Assembly: GCA_944386165.1 (NCBI GenBank)
Contig: CALXAA010000017.1
Location: 1-37,945 of the forward strand
DNA: 37,945 nt
Reading direction: 5' to 3'
From: an uncultured Clostridia bacterium
GTDB taxonomy: Bacteria > Bacillota > Clostridia > TANB77 > CAG-508
Below, piece by piece: positions 32,098-37,945 of the stretch. Both the position numbers and the translations under genes were made by a program. The first letter of the stretch is position 1. Every line of letters starts with the position of its first letter. Under the pieces are notes generated by a model that searched no databases, was not told the origin of the DNA, and was given only the letters and a program-made list of their open reading frames with translations.

Positions 32098-33837
32098 ATG
32101 AAAAATCAAAAATTAGAATTAACTTGGATAGGAAAAGATAATCAACCTAAAGTTGAGCCTAGAATTCTTTTAGAAGATAAAGATAAATCTTATGGAGAAA
32201 AAAACACAGATAATATGCTTATACATGGAGACAACTTATTAGCATTAAAAGCTCTAGAAGATAAATTTACTAATAAAGTAAAATGTATCTATATAGATCC
32301 ACCATACAATACGGGTAGTGCATTTGAATACTATGATGATAACCTTGAACATTCAATATGGTTAAATTTAATGAAAGCAAGATTAGAAATATTAAAAAAC
32401 TTATTATCAGATGATGGAATTATTTGGATTCAAATTGATGATGGTGAAATGGCATATTTAAAAGTATTATGCGATGAAATATTTGGTAGAGATAATTATT
32501 TAAATACAATATCTGTCAAAATGAAAAATATTGCAGGTGCAAGTGGTGGCGGAGAAGATAAAAGGCTAAAGAAGAATATTGAATATATTCTTGTATATAC
32601 GAAAAATAATAATTGCTTTAAATGGCTTAAAAATGCATATTCATATACAGAAATATATGAATTAGTTAAATACTATAGAGATAACGGTATAAGTTGGAAA
32701 TATACATCTATATTATATGATGAAGGAACTCCTCAATATTTATGTTCTACGGTAGATGGAGATGGAAATGAAATTAAAATATTTAATAGAATAAATACAA
32801 AATTTTTATCTATTTCACAAGTGGCTAGATTAGAAAATATTTCTGAAAAAGAAGTTTATTATAAGTATATGAATAGAATACATACAACTGCAATGCCACA
32901 AAGTTCTATAAGGCCAAGGGTAATGGAAAAACTAAAAGATATAAAACATAGTGATGTAATAAGTATTAAATACATACCTAGAACTGGTAAAAATAAAGGC
33001 GTAGAATATGAGCAATTTTATAAAGGAGAAAAATTCAGACTATTAACATGGTTAAAAGATGTAGCAGTACTAAAGGATAATATGTGGATGAAAGCAGATT
33101 TACAAGGAACACTTTGGGATGGCATAAATCTAAATAATCTAACCAAAGAGGGTGATGTGGAATTTCCAAACGGGAAAAAACCTGAAGCATTAATTCAAAG
33201 AATTATTGATATGACAACACGAGAAGATGATATTGTATTAGATTCATTTTTAGGAAGTGGAACTACTTGTGCAGTTGCACATAAAATGAATAGAAAATGG
33301 ATTGGTATTGAGTTAGGAAATCATGCATATACACATTGTAAAAAGAGACTAGATAAAATAATAAATGGAAAAGATACAGGAGGAATTACAGAAGATGTTT
33401 CTTGGCAAGGCGGTGGCGGATATAAATTCTATGAATTAGCTCCTTCACTTCTTGTTAAAGATAAATTTAATAATTGGGTTATTTCCGAAAATTATAATGG
33501 AGAATTATTAGCTAAAGCAATTTGCAAACAAGAAAAATTCGATTATATTGAAAAATCTGATAGTTATTGGAAACAAGGAAAATCATCAGAAAATGACTAT
33601 ATATTTGTAACAACAAATTATATTTCTATAGAATATTTAGATGCAATACATGAAGAAATGCGAAATGATGAAAGTTTACTAATTTGTTGTAAGACATATC
33701 AAGAAGAATGTGAAGAAAGATATGATAATATAACAATAAAGAAGATTCCTCAATCAATTTTAAATAATTGTGAATATGGAAAAGATGATTATTCTTTAAA
33801 TGTAAATGAAGTATTGGAGATTGATGAAGATGAGTAG
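32098..33837 (+). CDS. mod: Type III-like DNA methyltransferase (Mod)
   Basis: This 579-residue beta-class amino-methyltransferase has DPPYNTG (67-73) before the SAM site DSFLGSGTT (382-390), the order of N6-adenine enzymes of type III Mod. The region between (about 135-350) should be the target-recognition part; a C-terminal ~130-residue extension probably contacts Res. It would mark host DNA so that Res spares it. AGGAG precedes the ATG. The last codons overlap the start of res. The recognition sequence cannot be predicted. Confidence 0.93.
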   Translation: MKNQKLELTWIGKDNQPKVEPRILLEDKDKSYGEKNTDNMLIHGDNLLALKALEDKFTNKVKCIYIDPPYNTGSAFEYYDDNLEHSIWLNLMKARLEILKNLLSDDGIIWIQIDDGEMAYLKVLCDEIFGRDNYLNTISVKMKNIAGASGGGEDKRLKKNIEYILVYTKNNNCFKWLKNAYSYTEIYELVKYYRDNGISWKYTSILYDEGTPQYLCSTVDGDGNEIKIFNRINTKFLSISQVARLENISEKEVYYKYMNRIHTTAMPQSSIRPRVMEKLKDIKHSDVISIKYIPRTGKNKGVEYEQFYKGEKFRLLTWLKDVAVLKDNMWMKADLQGTLWDGINLNNLTKEGDVEFPNGKKPEALIQRIIDMTTREDDIVLDSFLGSGTTCAVAHKMNRKWIGIELGNHAYTHCKKRLDKIINGKDTGGITEDVSWQGGGGYKFYELAPSLLVKDKFNNWVISENYNGELLAKAICKQEKFDYIEKSDSYWKQGKSSENDYIFVTTNYISIEYLDAIHEEMRNDESLLICCKTYQEECEERYDNITIKKIPQSILNNCEYGKDDYSLNVNEVLEIDEDE

Positions 33838-36520
33838 TAAAATTTTTAATATAATAAATAATAGAATGAGTCTTAGAAAGCCTCAAGAAGAATCATTAGA
33901 AATACTTGAAAAGATATTAAATAAAATAACATTAACTAAAGATTATAATAATGATGAGTTATTACCTATTATTCATGAAATAGCAGGAACATGTACTGAT
34001 TTTGAAAGGAACTTCCCTTCTGTTTGTTTTTCACTTGCAACTGGTGTTGGTAAAACAAGATTGATGGGTGCTTTTATGGCATATTTGTATAAAGAAAAAA
34101 ACATTAAAAATTTTATGGTTATAGCACCTAACTTAACAATATATAATAAATTAATAAAAGATTTTGGAGATACTTCATACGAAAAATATGTTTTCAAAGG
34201 AATTCCTGAATTTTATCAAGCTAATATTATTACTGGAGAAAATTATAAAAAGAATTATGAATCACAAATGTCTTTTTCGGATATTTCAATAAATATATTT
34301 AATATTTCAAAAATTAATGCTGAAACAAAAGGTGGTAAAGAACCTCAAATAAAGAGATTATCTGAATATATTGGAGATTCTTATTTTAACTATTTAGCTA
34401 GTAGAGAAGATTTAGTTATATTAATGGATGAATCACATCACTACAGAGCTGATAGAGGTATGCAGGTATTAAATGAATTAAATCCAGTTTTAGGACTTGA
34501 ATTAACGGCTACGCCTCAAGTTGAAAAAGGAAATAGAACTATAAAGTTTAAAAATGTTGTTTATGAATACTCATTAGCAAAAGCCATTAGAGATGGATTT
34601 GTTAAAGTACCTTATGTTGCAACGAGGAAAAACTTTAATCCTCAAAACTATAGAACTGACCTAGACAAGGATATTGTTAAGCTTGAAGATGGTATAAGGT
34701 TACACGAAAATACAAAAGTAGCTTTAGATATTTATGCTAGAGATAATAATGTAAGAAAAGTTAAACCTTTTGTTTTAGTAGTTGCAAAGGACACTACTCA
34801 TGCAGAAGAATTATTAAACATTATAAAATCAGATAATTTTTTTGATGGATATTACTCTGATAAAGTAATAATTGTTCACTCTAATCAAAGTGGTGCTGAA
34901 AAAGATGAAAATATTGCACAATTAGTTTCTTTGGAAGATTGTGATAATAAAATAGAAATTGTTATACATGTTAATATGCTAAAAGAAGGCTGGGATGTTA
35001 ATAATTTATACACTATTGTCCCTTTAAGGACTTCAGCTTCTAGTACTTTAACAGAACAAACAATTGGTAGAGGATTAAGATTACCATATGGAAAAATAAC
35101 AGGAAATGAAGTTGTAGACAAATTAACAATTGTTTCACACGATAAATATGATGAAATAATTAGAGAAGCTAATAAAGAAACATCTATAGTTAAGCAAGAA
35201 AATGTTATTGATATTGAAGAACTTGATATAAGTGAGCCAAAAGAAGTTATAACTGTTGTAACAAATATAGAAACTGAAATAGAAAAAGAACAAGAAGAAG
35301 TTACACAAAAACTAAACTGGTATGAGGATAGAAAATCTGTAGATACATATGTTAAAGCTGAAGCTAAGAAACAAATATACATGGCAGTATTTGAAGACTC
35401 AGCAAAATACGATGCAACAAGTGTAGAAAATATAAATAAAGAAGATGTAAAAAACATTGTAATTCAAAATCTAAATAAAGCAAATGATGGTGACCAAATT
35501 AAAATAGATGGATTTAATGATGATGTAGTTCAAAAAGTTGAAGAAATATTTGAAGAAATAAAGAATACTATATATAACAAAACAATAGAAATACCAAGAA
35601 TAACAATATATAAAAGTGCAGAAAATAATGTTTACTTCAATGATTTCGATTTAAATGTCAATGGTTTAAACCTTAGACCAGATGAAGGAAAAATTATTAC
35701 TACTAATCTATCTAATACAACTCAAACAACAGAGATAGCAAAGACTGGAAAAGACTTTTTAGTTGAAGATGAAGAACATACACTTGTATCTTTATTGTGG
35801 AACAAACCTGAAGTCGATTATGATAAGTGTAGTGATTTGTTATTTAAATTATCAAGACAAGCTATAAATAAATTAAAAAGTTATTTAAATGATGATGAAG
35901 TTGTGTCTGTAATAAAAGAAAGAAAATCTCAAATAGCTGATTATATATATTCTCAAATGAAAGAACATCTTGTTATAGAAGATGCTCCTATACTTGGTAA
36001 AGACGTTAGACCATTTGTAAAAATTGAAGACCATAATTACTCAAAAATATTAAAAGATGATTTGTTAAGTTATACACAAACTGTTGAGGCAAAAGATATT
36101 AAGAAAAAAGTATTTACAGGATTTATAAAAGCTTGTCATTCAGCATATAAATTTGATTCGATACCAGAAAAAGATTTAGTTACATGTTTAGAAAATGATG
36201 CAAATGTCATGAAATGGTTAAGACCTGCATTTAATCAATTCAATATTATGTGGAACAGAGCTGGTGAGAGATATGAACCTGACTTTATAGTTGAAACTAA
36301 TGATACTATTTATATGTTAGAAGTAAAGCGTGATGACCAAATCTATTCAGATGAAGTACAAAAAAAGAAAATAGCAGCGTTAAAGTATTGCGAAAATGCT
36401 ACTGAATATAACAAAGCTAATGGTAAAAAAGAATGGAAATATATTATAATTCCAGGAAACGAAGTAAAATTTAGCAGGTCTATAAGAGAATATGAAAATT
36501 TATTTTGGAATAAATTTTAA
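33830..36520 (+). CDS. res: Type III-like restriction helicase-nuclease (Res)
   Basis: This protein of about 896 residues has an SF2 helicase core with ATGVGKT (70-76), MDESHHY (DESH at 200-203), LTATPQ and motif VI TEQTIGRGLRLP. A C-terminal PD-(D/E)xK endonuclease site is seen as YEPDFIVE (Asp818) and LEVKR (Glu831, Lys833). Length and order match complete type III Res subunits. GGAG at 33816-33819 allows starts at 33824 or 33830; I chose 33830 by spacing, which overlaps mod by eight bases. Overlap implies translational coupling. No frameshift or lost motif is visible, so the enzyme looks active. Confidence 0.93.
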   Translation: MSSKIFNIINNRMSLRKPQEESLEILEKILNKITLTKDYNNDELLPIIHEIAGTCTDFERNFPSVCFSLATGVGKTRLMGAFMAYLYKEKNIKNFMVIAPNLTIYNKLIKDFGDTSYEKYVFKGIPEFYQANIITGENYKKNYESQMSFSDISINIFNISKINAETKGGKEPQIKRLSEYIGDSYFNYLASREDLVILMDESHHYRADRGMQVLNELNPVLGLELTATPQVEKGNRTIKFKNVVYEYSLAKAIRDGFVKVPYVATRKNFNPQNYRTDLDKDIVKLEDGIRLHENTKVALDIYARDNNVRKVKPFVLVVAKDTTHAEELLNIIKSDNFFDGYYSDKVIIVHSNQSGAEKDENIAQLVSLEDCDNKIEIVIHVNMLKEGWDVNNLYTIVPLRTSASSTLTEQTIGRGLRLPYGKITGNEVVDKLTIVSHDKYDEIIREANKETSIVKQENVIDIEELDISEPKEVITVVTNIETEIEKEQEEVTQKLNWYEDRKSVDTYVKAEAKKQIYMAVFEDSAKYDATSVENINKEDVKNIVIQNLNKANDGDQIKIDGFNDDVVQKVEEIFEEIKNTIYNKTIEIPRITIYKSAENNVYFNDFDLNVNGLNLRPDEGKIITTNLSNTTQTTEIAKTGKDFLVEDEEHTLVSLLWNKPEVDYDKCSDLLFKLSRQAINKLKSYLNDDEVVSVIKERKSQIADYIYSQMKEHLVIEDAPILGKDVRPFVKIEDHNYSKILKDDLLSYTQTVEAKDIKKKVFTGFIKACHSAYKFDSIPEKDLVTCLENDANVMKWLRPAFNQFNIMWNRAGERYEPDFIVETNDTIYMLEVKRDDQIYSDEVQKKKIAALKYCENATEYNKANGKKEWKYIIIPGNEVKFSRSIREYENLFWNKF

Positions 36521-36552
36521 ATAGAGATTGTTTATGTATATGGAGAGATAAT

Positions 36553-37671
36553 ATGTTTATTTATAATTTACAAGAAAAAGCCAAAAGTTTACAAAGTGAA
36601 TATGATAATCTTAGTAGTAGAATAGAACACTCAGGATTAAAAGGAACTATAAGGGAAGATGTTTTAAAAAAATATTTAAAAGAGTTATTACCCAAAAAAT
36701 ATGAGGTTACAAGTGGATGTATTGTAGATTGCTCTGAAAAACAGAGTAAACAGCAAGACTTTATTATTTTTGATAATTTTAATAGTCCTTCTTTTGTAGA
36801 ATCGGAGAAAGAGCAAATTGTACCGATTGAAAGTGTATATGCAACAGTTGAAATAAAATCAAATTTAACAATTGAAGAGTTGAAAAAAGCTATTATTAAT
36901 ATTGATTCTGTTCATGAATTAGAAAAAACAAAATCTACAGTACCACAATTATTTAGCTCTCCAACTAGAGCCCCGCTATCAATGATTTTTTCATATACAA
37001 GTGATACTAGTTTAGAAAATATAGCAAAAAACTTAGATGAATTAAATGAAAATATTGAATACAAAAACAGAGTAAGTATTATTTGTATATTAGATAAAGG
37101 ATTAATATTTGGTGTCGATAAGAAGGGATTTACCAATATTTTATTATCACCTAATGAAAATACAATATATACAACACATGAAGATAAAATAGAAAATAAT
37201 TTGTATTTGTATTATTTATTAATGATAAGTGGATTGAACAGCATTTGGCTTCCACCAGTTAATTTGATGGCATATGCTGAAAAGATTCACAAGGCTGATT
37301 TTTCGCATACATTGAGTAATAATAGAAAAGTTCCCGATGATGCATATTTTGATGTCGGTAATGGAATGAGAATAAATATTAAAAAGGCAAGAGATATAGC
37401 TAAGACAATTCCACCTAAAATCCAAAAATTTAGTGAAGGGAATATGTCTAAAGAAGAGTTAAGAGAGTATATTATTGATGTATTATTAAAACTTCCATTG
37501 AATGAAATTATAATGAATAAAAAAAATAAATTGCCAGAATATATTGAGTTCTTTGATGAAAAGATTGCATTAAAAGAATTGAAGAAAATAGAAAATAACG
37601 AGGATGATTCAGAAAAAATTTTAGATAATATCTATAATATTTATAAGAAAAAATTAAATAATAATAAATAG
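36553..37671 (+). CDS. DUF6602 domain protein with PD-(D/E)xK-like motif
   Basis: This 372-residue protein matches DUF6602: SGLKGTIREDVLKKYLKELLP near the N-terminus, then QQDFIIFD (Asp69), VPIESVYATVEIKS (Glu100, Lys102). The D...ExK spacing after a 'G-x-x-R-E' helix is that of PD-(D/E)xK nuclease-fold proteins, so a nuclease or nuclease-like role is likely but inferred. The C-terminal half is helical and unrecognised. GGAGAG lies before the ATG, 32 bp after res, and a strong terminator follows, so it belongs to the same operon. DUF6602 genes often occur near restriction genes. Confidence 0.82.
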   Translation: MFIYNLQEKAKSLQSEYDNLSSRIEHSGLKGTIREDVLKKYLKELLPKKYEVTSGCIVDCSEKQSKQQDFIIFDNFNSPSFVESEKEQIVPIESVYATVEIKSNLTIEELKKAIINIDSVHELEKTKSTVPQLFSSPTRAPLSMIFSYTSDTSLENIAKNLDELNENIEYKNRVSIICILDKGLIFGVDKKGFTNILLSPNENTIYTTHEDKIENNLYLYYLLMISGLNSIWLPPVNLMAYAEKIHKADFSHTLSNNRKVPDDAYFDVGNGMRINIKKARDIAKTIPPKIQKFSEGNMSKEELREYIIDVLLKLPLNEIIMNKKNKLPEYIEFFDEKIALKELKKIENNEDDSEKILDNIYNIYKKKLNNNK

Positions 37672-37680
37672 TTTAATTTT

Positions 37681-37718
37681 AAAAAGGATTCACTCATTAG
37701 AATGAATCCTTTTTTTTA
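37681..37718 (+). terminator. Terminator of the defence operon
   Basis: AAAAAGGATTCA (37681-37692) is exactly complementary to 37703-37714, followed by a T run. It closes the 29225-37671 operon. Confidence 0.9.
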
Positions 37719-37829
37719 TCAAAATTATTTTATTTCTAATTGTCGATAATATTCGAAAATAATCTAGGATTGAATTATCTACCTATTAAAACTAGACATT
37801 CATAAATACTTGAATTTGTAAATTAATTC

Positions 37830-37860
37830 GAGAGATTCTATCGTTTTAATAGAATCTCTC
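37830..37860. repeat. 12-bp perfect hairpin in gene-free end
   Basis: GAGAGATTCTAT (37830-37841) pairs exactly with 37849-37860 around a seven-base loop. No T tract follows. Together with the next hairpin it is the only structure seen in the gene-free stretch 37719-37945. Confidence 0.65.
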
Positions 37861-37876
37861 AAATTAGTCTTTTGTA

Positions 37877-37907
37877 TGAAATTAGAAGGTCGGTAAATCT
37901 AATTTCA
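37877..37907. repeat. 10-bp hairpin in gene-free end
   Basis: TGAAATTAGA (37877-37886) pairs exactly with 37898-37907 around an 11-base loop containing GGTCGG. It lies 16 bases after the previous hairpin. Confidence 0.6.
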
Positions 37908-37945
37908 TTAAGATTGTTTGAAGTTTTTCAGTTGTAGAAAAGCTT

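Larger units (their letters stand above)
27571..37945 (+). mobile_element. Mobilizable element with MobV and defence cargo (partial)
   Basis: The segment from the tRNA-like scar to the right edge carries an oriT, a MobV relaxase and a four-gene restriction-type cassette, and differs in content from the envelope genes to its left. No integrase, replication gene or second att copy is visible before the window ends, so the right boundary and the integration enzyme are outside. An integrated plasmid is an alternative. Confidence 0.6.

Noticed and set aside
34885..35457. Minus-strand frame of 190 codons inside res
   Set aside because: Ser/Ile/Phe-rich antisense shadow of an intact Res helicase.
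29225..36520. Complete DISARM system
   Set aside because: The SNF2 gene and methyltransferase are suggestive, but no DrmA, DrmB (DUF1998) or DrmC (phospholipase D) is present, and the third gene is a typical type III Res.
1..37945. CRISPR array
   Set aside because: No regularly spaced repeats with unique spacers and no cas genes were seen on either strand.
37940..37945. HindIII site at the right end as a cloning junction
   Set aside because: A six-base site at the edge can be chance, and nothing vector-like accompanies it.

Overview
The window is very AT-rich, with near-consensus sigma-A promoters (TTGACA, 17 bp, TATAAT), strong GGAGG ribosome binding sites and many U-tailed hairpin terminators. 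Its proteins (VanW/G5, YkvI, DUF1858, DUF1287, clostridial-type glucosaminidase, LPKTG/sortase, DacF-like carboxypeptidase) point to a low-GC Bacillota of the Clostridia type. I cannot name a species from the sequence.

Layout. (a) 1-1062 is an extremely AT-rich gene-free stretch with two diverged copies of a ~150-bp repeat that may be a structured RNA. (b) 1063-10785 holds housekeeping and envelope genes: a DUF1858 redox-type protein, a Lys/Glu/Thr tRNA operon, a DUF1287 putative amidase, an SDR reductase, a starch-binding-like protein, a VanW/G5 wall protein, a second tRNA-Lys (CTT), an unrecognised membrane protein, a CapA-like phosphoesterase, an ABC-F ATPase and a GDT1-type cation transporter. 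(c) 10926-14771 holds a prepilin-like protein and a three-gene GldA/permease/GldG-type ABC export operon. (d) 14899-20775 is an envelope block: YkvI transporter-like protein, DUF5711 propeller, CvpA, an LCP ligase and a D,D-carboxypeptidase. ComEA and a small membrane protein follow. (e) 22293-27528 is a cohesin/dockerin surface module: a sortase-anchored cohesin protein, its sortase, a secreted glucosaminidase ending in a dockerin, and a membrane-tailed cohesin protein. I infer that the autolysin docks onto the two cohesin proteins, a small cellulosome-like arrangement used for wall remodelling.

(f) From 27571 to beyond the right edge lies a mobilizable element. Its left edge carries an 18-bp match to the 3' end of an initiator tRNA, read on the minus strand, a likely attachment scar. 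A pMV158-type oriT with a recognisable MobV nick site (27842-27851) follows, then a MobV relaxase with His22 in place. The cargo (29225-37671) is a four-gene set: SNF2/RapA-like translocase, type III-like beta-class DNA methyltransferase (Mod), type III Res helicase-nuclease overlapping Mod, and a DUF6602 protein with a PD-(D/E)xK-like motif. This looks like a type III restriction system extended by two extra components, and it is the best candidate here for an undescribed defence system. No integrase is present in the window, so the right end of the element is not seen.

The genes are tightly packed, mostly on the plus strand. Several promoters overlap inverted repeats or terminators, which suggests transcription insulation at operon boundaries.
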